DNA of 64,000 nucleotides from an uncultured Colwellia sp. (GTDB lineage: Bacteria > Pseudomonadota > Gammaproteobacteria > Enterobacterales > Alteromonadaceae): positions 52,357-116,356 of the forward strand of contig CAJXQI010000017.1 in assembly GCA_913058395.1 (NCBI GenBank), written 5' to 3'. Made by a program: the position numbers and the translations under genes. Of the stretch, positions 19,424 to 28,478 are shown piece after piece. How positions within the stretch are numbered: position 1 is the stretch's first letter; the number at the start of each line of letters is the position of its first letter. The notes under the pieces were generated by a model. It was not told the origin of the DNA. It saw only the letters and a list, made by a program, of their open reading frames with translations, and made no database searches.

Positions 19424-20047
19424 TTAATCGCCAAAAAACAAACGCCACAACCAACCGTGGTTCAATTCTTTCTCACAGCTTTTTAGTTGGCCGCCGTAAC
19501 GCTTCGCGCGGTTATCCACTTTACGAGCAACTTTTACTAACCAAGCTTTCTTTTTATAGCTTTTATGCTTAAAGCCACCCCAACCTTCATGGTAATTTAG
19601 GTATTGGTTGTACGCATCCCACTTGGAGACTTTATTAATCTTCTGAGTTTTAAAAATAAACCAACCCATAAAATCAATCGCGTCTTCAAAATCGTCACGA
19701 TCGGCACCAGAATTATCAGTTTCCCTAACATAGTCATCCCAAGTCATAGTTTTAGCCTGTGAATAACCATAAGCGCTACTAACACGGCCCCAAGGAATAA
19801 ACCCAAGTAAATAATCTCGAGGAGGTAATGCATCAGCTTTAAAAGAGCTTTCTTGATACATCATACTCATAGGTACATGAATAGGTACGCCCCAGCGCTC
19901 TCTGGCATCTTTAGCAGCAAAGTACCAGTCTCGATGCTCTCTAAATATTTCACAGAGATTTTCTGGGTTTTTCGGCGGACTTGTCGCACAACTTGATAAC
20001 GTTAAACAAGCGAGTATAGAAATGATAAGTGTTTTATAAAATGTCAT
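19424..20047 (-). CDS. SLT-domain lytic transglycosylase-like lipoprotein
   Basis: From ATG 20047, residues 1-19 form a lipoprotein signal peptide with lipobox L-S-S-C (Cys20, Ala at +2), predicting outer-membrane anchoring. The mature part has the lysozyme-like SLT fold: the catalytic glutamate is in MMYQESSF (Glu66), followed by AYGYSQAK and YLNYHEGWGGF. It would cleave murein between MurNAc and GlcNAc. The family is the transglycosylase SLT proteins common in Vibrio and Shewanella; no characterised homologue was recognised. A GTG at 20053 is an alternative start. Single gene in a regulatory-rich region. Confidence 0.82.
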   Translation of the reverse strand: MTFYKTLIISILACLTLSSCATSPPKNPENLCEIFREHRDWYFAAKDARERWGVPIHVPMSMMYQESSFKADALPPRDYLLGFIPWGRVSSAYGYSQAKTMTWDDYVRETDNSGADRDDFEDAIDFMGWFIFKTQKINKVSKWDAYNQYLNYHEGWGGFKHKSYKKKAWLVKVARKVDNRAKRYGGQLKSCEKELNHGWLWRLFFGD

Positions 20048-20195
20048 GAACACAAGGAGTTAGTTTTTAGTAATAATATCATGCCAGAATATTTAAAGAC
20101 TTTCAGGGAAATGTCGATATTTTTTACACTTAGCGGAATATAGACTAGAAAATGTAGCATTAATTGGCAACATTCAATTATTAAGATATGGCAAC

Positions 20196-20223
20196 TTGAT
20201 AAAAATAATAAATTAATTTTAAT
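20196..20223 (+). promoter_or_regulatory. Candidate sigma-70 promoter for the orphan transcript at 20230
   Basis: TTGATA (20196-20201) and TTTAAT (20218-20223) are separated by 16 bp; each differs from consensus at one or two positions. The predicted start is near 20230. The nearest downstream element is a terminator, not a gene. Confidence 0.4.
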
Positions 20224-20229
20224 GTTTGG

Positions 20230-20334
20230 GAACTATATTGAGTTTCACTACTCTTACTTTACGAGAGAGTTATTCCCCTAATAGTGTTTTATGTTATACA
20301 GCACATTTATTTAATAATAAATGTGCTTTTTTTT
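20230..20334 (+). ncRNA. Candidate small RNA with its own terminator
   Basis: About 105 nt lie between a promoter-like sequence and a strong terminator, with no ORF and no ribosome-binding site. By eye the transcript folds: a 5' gggaa (20228-20232) can pair with ttccc (20273-20277), an inner actct/agagt pair forms a second helix, and the 3' end is a 12-bp terminator stem with eight T. This is the usual layout of an Hfq-type small RNA. No known family (CsrB, Spot 42, GcvB, 6S) was recognised. Confidence 0.4.
20300..20334 (+). terminator. Strong plus-strand terminator without an upstream ORF
   Basis: agcacatttatt-taat-aataaatgtgct followed by a T-run. The minus strand has no T-run, so it does not serve gshA. 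It ends the candidate small RNA. Confidence 0.85.
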
Positions 20335-20541
20335 GCCTTAAATTTATTAAACTTAGTAACTGATGTTTAAAAACAATAGAAAAGCTATCAAATTAAGAGC
20401 CCTAATCTACTGTTTAAAAAGTACTTTATTATTTAGATAAGAAAATTAAAAATAAAACGAACAAAAAGTGAACTATTGAAAAACAATGTGGTCATACTAT
20501 TTGAAAGCACAACCTCCCTGGATGTCTTTCTTATTATTTAT

Positions 20542-20569
20542 AGCGCGTTGCCCTAACGCGCTTTTTTTT
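20542..20569 (+). terminator. Second orphan plus-strand terminator
   Basis: agcgcgtt-gccct-aacgcgct followed by a run of T (20562-20569). No ORF precedes it on the plus strand. A short transcript from about 20505 (containing acctccctggatg) would be a further small RNA candidate, though its promoter (tactat at 20495) is weak. Confidence 0.8.
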
Positions 20570-20618
20570 GTTCGTTTTTTATCAGATATGATTTAGTGCT
20601 AATTCAATATCACTAAAT

Positions 20619-22187
20619 TTAAGAGAAATAATTCGTCAGGAAGGTATCAAAATCTGTCGTGTCAGCCATTTCTATTTCAGTTTGCTTAGCTAACGACTCA
20701 GCAACAGTGTCAGTGAAATATTGCTCACTAAACTCTTGGTAATCATTTGTCATTAACTGCTCTCGATATTCAGCAGCATTGCTTAACGCTACTTGGGTCA
20801 ATGACTGATTATTTTTAACCACTTTAGCCAATATTTGTGCAGACGGTGTTAACTCAGAATTATTAACTTTCGCCGCCTCTGTTGCTAATGCTTGACGATA
20901 TAAATCACTGTTATTTGCTTGATCTAGCAATGTGGCAATATCAGTTAATTTAGCAAAAATTTCATTACCCCATTCAGGGATAGTTTTATCAGTGCCATTG
21001 TCGTTTATTAACAATTCAGGATCGCGACCTTGTACTACCACAGCATCCATATTTTTTTCGCAAGTTGCCTGTTCAGTACAGCTTAATTCTGGGCTAGATT
21101 CAAACAAGCAAAAGGTTAAGAAAATATCTAAAAAGCGAATTTGTTCAACACTAATACCCGTTGCTGAAAATGGGTTTACATCCAAGGCACGAACTTCAAT
21201 GTACTCAACACCTCGATTCTTTAATGCTTCAGATGGTTTTTCATTTGATTTAGCAACACATTTTGGTCGAATAGGTGCATACAATTCATTTTCAATTTGT
21301 AAAACATTACTATTTAGCTGCTGATACTTACCATCAACTTTAATGCCTATTTCGGCAAATTTTTTCGACGGTAAGTTTATTGCGTTACTTACACCGTCTA
21401 AATAACCCGATAAATTGTTATAACAAATTTGTAATGATGATTGTTCACTATTGGTATAGCCTAAATCGCTCATCCGTAAAGATGTTGCGTATTCTAGGTA
21501 CATATAACCTTTTTCAGTTTTCTTAAATGGCAGATTAGTCGCTTTATTTTGCAAGAATGAACCACAAATAGCTGGAGAACTGCCGTACAAATAAGGAATT
21601 AACCAACAAAAACGTTTGTAGTTTCTTAATAAGGCAAAATATTTATCAGAAATATATTCATCAAGTGGCGCATTATTATTTTCAACTGTCTGCAATGATT
21701 GCCAAAAGCTCGTGGGAAATGAAAAGTTAAAGTGAATACCAGAAATCACCTGCATCATGCTGCCGTAACGGTTTTTCAGGCCTTGGCGGTAAACGGTTTT
21801 CATGGTGCCAATATTAGACTTACCGTATTGTGCTAAAGGTATCTTGTCATCATCTTCAACAAAGCAAGGCATACTCATTGGCCATAAAATTTCACCATCA
21901 AGCTGACTCAAAGTAAACTTTTGCACATCTTCAAGTTGTGAAATTGCCGTTTCAGGTGCATAGCTTACTGGTGTAATAAATTCCAATAAGGTTTCTGAGT
22001 AATCTGTGGTTATATTAGGGTGAGTTAATGCAGCGCCTAATTTTTCACTGTGTGCACGTTCAGATAATCGTCCTTGCGGTAGCACTCGCAAAGCTTCACG
22101 TTCTATACCTCGACCAATTTGGCTTAAAGGTGCTAAATGCTTTTCATGAGCAAAAGCCGCGATATATTCGTTTAATGATAAAGTCAA
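20619..22187 (-). CDS. gshA: Glutamate-cysteine ligase
   Basis: Catalyses the first step of glutathione synthesis, ATP-dependent gamma-linking of glutamate and cysteine. The 522 aa product matches the enterobacterial GshA type: GRGIEREALRVLPQGRLS, TDYSETLLEFITP, MKTVYRQGLKNRYGSMMQVISGIHFNFSF, and the YIEVRALDVNPFS motif. A TTG start (22187) has AGGAA at ribosome-binding distance. Single gene. Confidence 0.97.
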   Translation of the reverse strand: MTLSLNEYIAAFAHEKHLAPLSQIGRGIEREALRVLPQGRLSERAHSEKLGAALTHPNITTDYSETLLEFITPVSYAPETAISQLEDVQKFTLSQLDGEILWPMSMPCFVEDDDKIPLAQYGKSNIGTMKTVYRQGLKNRYGSMMQVISGIHFNFSFPTSFWQSLQTVENNNAPLDEYISDKYFALLRNYKRFCWLIPYLYGSSPAICGSFLQNKATNLPFKKTEKGYMYLEYATSLRMSDLGYTNSEQSSLQICYNNLSGYLDGVSNAINLPSKKFAEIGIKVDGKYQQLNSNVLQIENELYAPIRPKCVAKSNEKPSEALKNRGVEYIEVRALDVNPFSATGISVEQIRFLDIFLTFCLFESSPELSCTEQATCEKNMDAVVVQGRDPELLINDNGTDKTIPEWGNEIFAKLTDIATLLDQANNSDLYRQALATEAAKVNNSELTPSAQILAKVVKNNQSLTQVALSNAAEYREQLMTNDYQEFSEQYFTDTVAESLAKQTEIEMADTTDFDTFLTNYFS

Positions 22188-22536
22188 AATTATTCCTGAT
22201 GCTTTACGCCAGTAAGTAAGAACTATTTAAGGGTGAAAGGTAAATTTTCAATGTCTACAGTGATTTATTATTATGTATTTTTGCACTAGGTCAAACAAAT
22301 AAAGTATAAGCAAAGATGTCAAAATAAGTTAGCCTACGCAAAAAATCACTGTTGCCCACACAATATGGTACATTATTTTTCATATTATAATCTCGGCGAC
22401 AAAAATATTGACCCGATTAAATCAATAAACATTTCTTTAGTTTTCATTACTCACTGCTTATTAGCGTCGCTAAATACTATTTCTTATTGGTTTAGCATAC
22501 GGTAAAGTGAGCAGAACATAATAATAAAGGTTTGCT
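22188..22536. other. Divergent intergenic region gshA / nhaC-type gene
   Basis: This stretch should hold both promoters. A perfect TATAAT at 22386-22391 on the plus strand has no good -35 partner. No repeat, RNA or small ORF was recognised. Confidence 0.4.
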
Positions 22537-23895
22537 ATGCAAGACAGCGTTTTTAGTTTACTCCCTCCCCTTGTTGCTATCATCATTGCTATTTGGCGTA
22601 AAAACGCCCTATTCGCACTTTTATGCGGCGTAATGCTATGTCATTTAATGATGGTAAATGGTAACCCGATAGACGGTTTAACTGGCACATTTTTCGGTAT
22701 TAGCGGTGTATTTTCATCACTAGGTAACGTTTATATTATTAGCTTTAGTTTATTGATTGGCGCATTGGTTACCTTAATGAACCAATCAGGTGCAGTAAAT
22801 GGTTTTATAAATCATTTAGCGTCACTAAATTTAGTTAAAAATAGTCGCCAAGCCAGCATATTGCCTACGGTGATTGGCACAACTATTTTTACCGATACCA
22901 ACCTCAGTATGTTTACTGCAGGTATGGCAAGCCAGAAATTATTTGATCATCATAAACTTAGCCGAGCACGCCTTGCTTACTTAGTTGATTCTACTTGTGC
23001 ACCTGTCAGTATTTTATTTCTTGTGAACGGTTGGGGCGCCTATGTACTTGGCTTACTTGATGGTTATTCGTTTGATGATCCTGTCGGTATTTTAATTGGC
23101 ACTGTCGGTTATAACCTGTACGCGATTATTGCTGTTGTCATGGCCTATTATACGGCTTTTAGTGGCAAAGTTTTTGGTCCGATGAAACACGCAGAGTCAT
23201 TAGTTAGTGTTGATAAGCAAGCTACTGTCGATCATATAGCGCCAGCAAAAATTATGTGGCTGCCGATGTTAACACTATTAATTGTTACCTTTGTTTTACT
23301 TTGGTTCACTGGTGATGGCGATATTCGTCGTGGCTCAGGTGCTTTCTCGGTATTTTGGTCTGTTATCAGTGCATTAGTATTGCTAGTGGCATTAATAATC
23401 GCTCATAAACTTATGTCGTTTAACAATATCTTTAAAGCAGCTATTACCGGTATAAAATACATGGCGCCAGCTGTTGCGATATTAGTATTATCTTTTGCCT
23501 TTGGCGATGCGATAAAAGCGTTAGGTACTGGCACTTACGTTAGCCAGCTAATAAATGTTGAAGTACCATTATTTTTAATGGCACCCATTCTTTTCATTGC
23601 TGCAGCTATTATGGCGTTTGCTACAGGTACGTCTTGGGGAACATTTGCTATTTTAATCCCTATTGCCGTACCTATTGCGCAACAAAGTGGTTTACCGATT
23701 GAGTTCTTAGTTGCAGCGGTGCTTGGTGGCGGTATTTTTGGCGATCATGCATCACCAATTTCTGACACAACCGTTGTGGCATCAATTGCTAGTGGTTGCG
23801 ACCATTTCGAACATGTTAAAACACAATTACCTTATGCTTTAGTTGGTGCAGCCCTTACCATAATGGCTTACATCGCTATCGGGCTTAGCTTTTAA
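22537..23895 (+). CDS. NhaC-family Na+/H+ antiporter
   Basis: The 452 aa inner-membrane protein has about eleven hydrophobic helices. Family signatures are TTIFTDTNLSMFTAGMASQKLFD and, near the end, GGGIFGDHASPISDTTVVASIASGCDHFEHVKTQLPYAL. It exchanges cytoplasmic sodium for protons, or possibly an organic acid in related members. It starts at ATG 22537 after AATAATAAAGG, and its stop codon abuts the next gene with no gap, so the two are translationally coupled. Confidence 0.9.
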   Translation: MQDSVFSLLPPLVAIIIAIWRKNALFALLCGVMLCHLMMVNGNPIDGLTGTFFGISGVFSSLGNVYIISFSLLIGALVTLMNQSGAVNGFINHLASLNLVKNSRQASILPTVIGTTIFTDTNLSMFTAGMASQKLFDHHKLSRARLAYLVDSTCAPVSILFLVNGWGAYVLGLLDGYSFDDPVGILIGTVGYNLYAIIAVVMAYYTAFSGKVFGPMKHAESLVSVDKQATVDHIAPAKIMWLPMLTLLIVTFVLLWFTGDGDIRRGSGAFSVFWSVISALVLLVALIIAHKLMSFNNIFKAAITGIKYMAPAVAILVLSFAFGDAIKALGTGTYVSQLINVEVPLFLMAPILFIAAAIMAFATGTSWGTFAILIPIAVPIAQQSGLPIEFLVAAVLGGGIFGDHASPISDTTVVASIASGCDHFEHVKTQLPYALVGAALTIMAYIAIGLSF

Positions 23896-24600
23896 GTGAG
23901 CAATATAGCTATTAATATTATCGACCACCAAGATGATTTTCTTGTGGTCGACAAACCCGCCAATATTAATTTTCACGATGAAGAAAATATTGGCTCTGGT
24001 TTTTACTCGCAAGTGAAAAAATTCGCTGCTAACCAATTAGGTATAGCGGAAATATTTCCGGTACATCGCTTAGATAAAATGACTTCAGGACTGATGATAT
24101 TTGCTAAGAATATTAACAGTGCCAGAGCATTTCAATTGTTGTTTGAGCAACATCAAGTACAGAAATTCTATCTTGCCATTGCTGACGGCAAGCCAAAAAA
24201 GAAACAAGGTCTGGTTAAAGGTGATATGGAAAAAAGTCGCCGAGGCATGTGGAAGTTAATGCGGACAATGAATAACCCTGCTATCAGTCAGTTTCAGTCT
24301 TATAACCTTGCCCCTAAAAGACGATTGTACCTAGTCAAACCTCATTCAGGAAAAACCCACCAAATTCGCGTGGCACTAAACAGCATAGGCGTACCTATTT
24401 TAGGTGATCCCTTATATAACAGTAATATTGAGTCAGACAGAGGTTACCTTCATGCATTTGCCTTGGCGTTTACTTTAAATAATGTAACTCACCAATATTG
24501 TCGTGCGCCAGATACCGGTGCTAAATTTAATACTCCTGAAGTAATTAATGCAATCAAACAATTAACGCCGCCATGGCAACAGGCTTGGCCTAAAATATAG
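23896..24600 (+). CDS. RluA-family pseudouridine synthase (TIGR01621 type)
   Basis: Isomerises uridines in rRNA or tRNA; the exact target is unknown. The catalytic motif H-R-L-D-K-M-T-S-G-L contains the essential aspartate (about residue 58), followed by HSGKTHQIRVAL and PILGDPLY, all typical of RluA enzymes. At 234 aa it lacks an S4 RNA-binding domain. A GTG start immediately follows the antiporter stop codon. Confidence 0.9.
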   Translation: MSNIAINIIDHQDDFLVVDKPANINFHDEENIGSGFYSQVKKFAANQLGIAEIFPVHRLDKMTSGLMIFAKNINSARAFQLLFEQHQVQKFYLAIADGKPKKKQGLVKGDMEKSRRGMWKLMRTMNNPAISQFQSYNLAPKRRLYLVKPHSGKTHQIRVALNSIGVPILGDPLYNSNIESDRGYLHAFALAFTLNNVTHQYCRAPDTGAKFNTPEVINAIKQLTPPWQQAWPKI

Positions 24601-24610
24601 CTTTTTGAGC

Positions 24611-24638
24611 TTAGCACTTAGCACTTAGCACTTAGCAC
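24611..24638. repeat. Heptamer tandem repeat (TTAGCAC)4
   Basis: Four exact consecutive copies of ttagcac just after the pseudouridine synthase stop codon. Possible slippage hot spot; no function inferred. Confidence 0.9.
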
Positions 24639-24712
24639 TAAATAATAAGCCATTAATACTTTTTAACACCATTGCACATACACTAACTCTAGACATACTC
24701 GTCGCCGAGCAT

Positions 24713-24739
24713 AAAAAAGGGAGCAATTAAGCTCCCTTT
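24713..24739 (-). terminator. Rho-independent terminator of the NSS transporter gene
   Basis: aaagggagc-aattaa-gctcccttt with an A-run on the plus-strand left side (T-run on the minus strand). Confidence 0.88.
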
Positions 24740-24764
24740 AAACATAATACTTTGAGTTTAGTCT

Positions 24765-26111
24765 CTACAGAGAGTGCCAGAAAACAATCGCAATAGCGGT
24801 TGGGCAAACAAACTTAGTATACCAAGGCCAAATTTTCCAAAATAACGAATGTTCAACCATTTCATTACCTTGTTTTAATTCTTTCAAAATATCATTACGG
24901 AACCAAATCCACCCTGCAAAAACACAGCACAACATCGCTATAATTGGTTGACCATATTGTGTCGCTAATATCGCAACAAAATCCAACATAAAGCTAATAT
25001 TACTAATAATAATTGCACTTAATATAAATATACCAATACCGATATAGGTGGTTACTTTTTTACGTTCAACTTGATGGCGTTCAACCGCATAAGATACGGG
25101 TCCTTCAAGCATTGAAATTGAAGACGTTAAGGCGGCAACTGACATCAGAATAAAGAAGGCAAGCGCTACATATAAACCAATACTGCCCATGCTGTTAAAC
25201 AAGCTAGGTAAAACGGTAAAAACTAAGCCCGAACCAGAAATTAAACTGCCATCTTCGGCAAATATTGCAACACCTTGTGCTTGTGCAACATACATTGCTG
25301 GGATAATTAGCAAACCAGCTAAAAAGGCAATTGATACATCAATTAGCGTAACTTGAGCCCCTAGCGTCACTAGATTTTCTTTTTTAGAGATATATGAACC
25401 ATATATCACCATTACACTTGTACCTAAAGACAATGAGAAAAATGCCTGTCCTAATGCACTAATTAATAAATCAGGTTCTAACACGCGGCTAATATCCGGG
25501 TTTAGATAAGCATTAACCCCTTCTCTAGCACCTTCTAAAGTCATTACGTAGGAAATCAAGCCGAGTAATAAAAAGATAAGTAATGGCATTAAGCGCTTTG
25601 ACCATTTCTCAATGCCTTCTTCTACGCCGCGGCGAATAATAAAGATAGTAAGAAACATGAATAAGGCACAAAACATCAAATTGCGTTGTAACGATTGCGT
25701 AATCACCCAATCAGCAGCCGAGTCCATGCCAAGAATGCGGGCAAAAGGTTCGACAGCATATGACATCATCCAGCCAGCTAAAATGCCATAGAAGCTTAAA
25801 ATGAGCGACGCACAAATAATACCGCCAAAGCCAACAACAAAAGCAAAACGCTTGTGAAATAAAGTACGTGATATTTTTTGCAATGAAGTCACAGCGTTCG
25901 CCTGACCATATCGACCAATCAGTAACTCAGCCATAAAAGCGGGATAGGCTAAACAAAACGCCAGCACTAAATAAACCAGTACAAATGCTGCACCACCATT
26001 ACTTGCCGTTTGTGTCGGGAAACCCCAAATATTACCTAAGCCAACCGCAGAACCTGCAGCAGCCATAATGAAACCAAAGCGTGAACTAAACGCACCTCGA
26101 GAAGCAGCCAT
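24765..26111 (-). CDS. Sodium-dependent transporter of the neurotransmitter:sodium symporter (NSS) family
   Basis: The 448 aa product has about eleven to twelve hydrophobic helices. The LeuT-fold helix 1 motif is clear: SRFGFIMAAAGSAVGLGNIWGF followed by ASNGGAAFVLVYL (Na+ site). Helix 6 region contains ALGQAFFSLSLGTSVMV. It imports an amino acid or related solute with sodium. The specific substrate cannot be assigned. Single gene with its own terminator. Confidence 0.92.
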   Translation of the reverse strand: MAASRGAFSSRFGFIMAAAGSAVGLGNIWGFPTQTASNGGAAFVLVYLVLAFCLAYPAFMAELLIGRYGQANAVTSLQKISRTLFHKRFAFVVGFGGIICASLILSFYGILAGWMMSYAVEPFARILGMDSAADWVITQSLQRNLMFCALFMFLTIFIIRRGVEEGIEKWSKRLMPLLIFLLLGLISYVMTLEGAREGVNAYLNPDISRVLEPDLLISALGQAFFSLSLGTSVMVIYGSYISKKENLVTLGAQVTLIDVSIAFLAGLLIIPAMYVAQAQGVAIFAEDGSLISGSGLVFTVLPSLFNSMGSIGLYVALAFFILMSVAALTSSISMLEGPVSYAVERHQVERKKVTTYIGIGIFILSAIIISNISFMLDFVAILATQYGQPIIAMLCCVFAGWIWFRNDILKELKQGNEMVEHSLFWKIWPWYTKFVCPTAIAIVFWHSL

Positions 26112-26355
26112 CTAAAACCATCTTATTATTATTGAATGAGTTTAATTTACTTAAAGTGTTGACAAAAAAACAGCGTTTATTGAGAAAAACTGCATCGAAA
26201 GCAATTTTAAGCTAAATTCTAACCGTAAAGATTTAATTACTGCTTAAATTACAGTCAAGTTTCTATCCCATTGGATATGTTTCTATTTTTCCATCAGTAA
26301 ATATCGTCCTTCATAGCCACCTATTACATTGTAGAATGTAGGCTATTCTAGTGAT

Positions 26356-26382
26356 AAAAAAAGAGGCACTAGGCCTCTTTTT
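26356..26382 (-). terminator. Rho-independent terminator of yajQ
   Basis: aaaaagaggc-actag-gcctcttttt with a T-run on the minus strand. Confidence 0.88.
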
Positions 26383-26397
26383 ACAATTTAATATTCT

Positions 26398-26416
26398 TTA
26401 ACCCTTAACCCTTAAC
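26398..26416. repeat. Short heptamer repeat (TTAACCC)2 plus TTAAC
   Basis: Two full copies and part of a third, between yajQ and its terminator. Same 7-bp period as the repeat at 24611. Confidence 0.7.
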
Positions 26417-26462
26417 AAGTAGTTAGAACCACCTTGTTTAGCAAAAAGTTATAGGATAAAAA

Positions 26463-26945
26463 TTAGTCTTTGAAATTATCAAACTGAAATGACTGCTCTA
26501 ACTCAGCTTCTCGAACGAGTCTCATTACTGCTTGCAGGTCATCACGTTTTTTACCCGTTACACGTACCTTTTCACCCTGAATTGCTACCTGTACTTTTAA
26601 TTTACTGTCTTTAATCAGTTTAACTACTTTCTTAGCAACAGGTTGTTCTATCCCTTCCTTGAATGTCGCTACTTGGCTGTAGTTGCGGCCTGAACTTTCC
26701 ATGTTACCTAACGTTAACGCTTTAGCATCAATATTTCTTTTTATTAACTGGCCACGCAACATATCAGCCATCTGTTTTATTTGAAAGTCAGAATCACCTT
26801 TCATTGTTACTGCTGGGCTTTTCCATTCAAAGCTAGCTTCTGCACCACGAAAATCATAGCGAGTTGACAATTCACGAGTTGAATTGTCAGTTGCATTTTT
26901 TACTTCTTCCAAATTAATTTCGGAAATAATGTCCATTGAAGGCAT
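26463..26945 (-). CDS. yajQ: YajQ-family nucleotide-binding protein
   Basis: The 160 aa product starts M-P-S-M-D-I-I-S-E, which aligns with E. coli YajQ (MPSFDIVSE), so ATG 26945 was chosen over the longer frame start at 26987. Conserved features are [15 protein letters not shown], the GN-containing middle, and [15 protein letters not shown]. Family members bind nucleotides, and some bind cyclic di-GMP or RNA; cellular role unsettled. yajQ, panE and thiI are also neighbours in E. coli. Confidence 0.95.
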   Translation of the reverse strand: MPSMDIISEINLEEVKNATDNSTRELSTRYDFRGAEASFEWKSPAVTMKGDSDFQIKQMADMLRGQLIKRNIDAKALTLGNMESSGRNYSQVATFKEGIEQPVAKKVVKLIKDSKLKVQVAIQGEKVRVTGKKRDDLQAVMRLVREAELEQSFQFDNFKD

Positions 26946-27109
26946 AACATGTCTCTGTCTTACAAAAAATTGCCTACATATTATCAATATTTGCTAGTAA
27001 TACCAATATTCAAGACCAAAGTAACCGCCTAAGAGAGATAGTTTTACTGACTTAGCCCTGATATGATAATAAACAACTGAACTCCTAAAGTACGATTACT
27101 GACACCTCA

Positions 27110-27472
27110 ATGAAAAGTCGCTACCATTTATCAATTCTCGCCATGATTGTGATACTGTTTTTTTGCCTTTATTTTAGTTCAGGTGACTTTAGGCGTATCG
27201 TTTTTCGCAGCACAGAAATAGACTCTATTGGTCATATCATAAGCTTTTTTGGTTTGACTTGGGTGCTGCACAGTATATTAAAACTGCCATTACTTAATAC
27301 CATGGTAACCGTTGCTTTTTATGGTGCATTAACTGAGTTAGGGCAATACTATTTGGGTTTTCGTAGTGGGCAATTAAGTGACTTTATTTCAGATTTAATC
27401 GGAATATCACTATTCGGCATCATAAGATGGTCTATCTTAATGTATCGTAATAGATCAGGAAAAAGGTTGTAA
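27110..27472 (+). CDS. VanZ-like family small membrane protein
   Basis: The 120 aa product has about four hydrophobic helices and the VanZ pattern: an early helix followed by DSIGHIISFFGLTW, then ALTELGQYYLGFRSGQLSDFISDLIG. VanZ proteins confer teicoplanin resistance in enterococci, but the environmental single-domain proteins have no established role. It ends 2 bp before the reductase gene, implying cotranscription. Confidence 0.8.
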   Translation: MKSRYHLSILAMIVILFFCLYFSSGDFRRIVFRSTEIDSIGHIISFFGLTWVLHSILKLPLLNTMVTVAFYGALTELGQYYLGFRSGQLSDFISDLIGISLFGIIRWSILMYRNRSGKRL

Positions 27473-27474
27473 CC

Positions 27475-28377
27475 GTGAACATTGTAATTGTTGGCCAAGG
27501 TGCTATCGGCTTGCTTTGGTATCATCAATTAAGTAAAAATTCTAACAACCGTGTTAGCCTACTTTGTTCTGCACGTATAACCTCTTTGCCACCAGAAATA
27601 CTTTTTACTGATTTAGAAAATCGAACGAAAACAACTCCATTAACATTGGCAAATAACACAGCATTAAGCACTGCCGATGTTATTTTATTTTGCGTTAAGT
27701 CTTATCAGATTTCAGCTGCGTTAACGTCAATAATTAACCATATTAATGCAAAGACAACTCTTATTTTTTGTCACAATGGTATGGGGGCGGTTAATTATTT
27801 AGCGGCCTTAAGTCAGCCATGTTATGCGCTACTAACTACACATGGTAGTAAAATAATTACACCTTTCCATGCTCAACACACAGGGCTAGGACATAACGAC
27901 TTAGGTTTGATCAATAGCTCACTAAACGCAGAAGTAGAATTAGAAGAACAAATCGTAAATACCTTAGCAATAGCACTGCCATCACTAACACTAAGCGATA
28001 ATATTAAAGCTAACCAATGGCTAAAATTGGCAGTTAATTGTGTCATCAACCCAATTACCGCCATCGATAACGTTAATAATGGTCAATTACTTAGTGAGAA
28101 ATACACCACATTAATTGAGCAGCTATTAAAAGAAGTGATAGCCGTAGCAGCCTGCGAAGACATCAGGTTTGATTTTAATGAGTTAAAAACAAAGGTGCTA
28201 CTAGTCGCAAGAAAAACAGCTGAAAACTGCTCTTCAATGCGCAGTGATGTTCTACATCAGCGTCCCACAGAAATTGACTATATCAATGGTTATATTATTA
28301 AGTTAGCTGAAAGCAATAAAATTTCCGTACCGAAAAATGAAAAAATGGTACAGCAAGTGAGAAAGATGACTAATTAA
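27475..28377 (+). CDS. panE: 2-dehydropantoate 2-reductase (PanE/ApbA family)
   Basis: NADPH-dependent reduction of ketopantoate in pantothenate (CoA) synthesis. The N-terminal Rossmann motif is VGQGAIGLL. The catalytic lysine lies in NQWLKLAVNCVINPITA and the substrate-binding glutamate in RPTEIDYINGYI. The length of 300 aa matches E. coli PanE. A GTG start 2 bp after the VanZ stop suggests coupling. The family contains relatives of other specificity, but length and motifs fit PanE. Confidence 0.88.
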   Translation: MNIVIVGQGAIGLLWYHQLSKNSNNRVSLLCSARITSLPPEILFTDLENRTKTTPLTLANNTALSTADVILFCVKSYQISAALTSIINHINAKTTLIFCHNGMGAVNYLAALSQPCYALLTTHGSKIITPFHAQHTGLGHNDLGLINSSLNAEVELEEQIVNTLAIALPSLTLSDNIKANQWLKLAVNCVINPITAIDNVNNGQLLSEKYTTLIEQLLKEVIAVAACEDIRFDFNELKTKVLLVARKTAENCSSMRSDVLHQRPTEIDYINGYIIKLAESNKISVPKNEKMVQQVRKMTN

Positions 28378-28397
28378 TGAATTAAATGCTCAGTATT

Positions 28398-28436
28398 AAA
28401 AAGGCCTTTAGCAAGTAGATGCTAAAGGCCTTTTTT
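28398..28436. terminator. Bidirectional terminator between panE and thiI
   Basis: aaaaaggcctttagca / tgctaaaggccttttt, a 16-bp stem with a 6-nt loop and T-runs on both strands. Confidence 0.93.
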
Positions 28437-28478
28437 AAATTCAGTGGCAAGGTGAGTATTAGTCACACAAGCAATATT

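Larger units (their letters stand above)
26112..26462. other. Intergenic region between yajQ and the NSS transporter
   Basis: It contains the yajQ terminator and a heptamer repeat (listed separately), and an imperfect hairpin around tacattgtagaatgta (about 26330-26345). The NSS promoter should lie in its left part. Nothing else was recognised. Confidence 0.4.
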
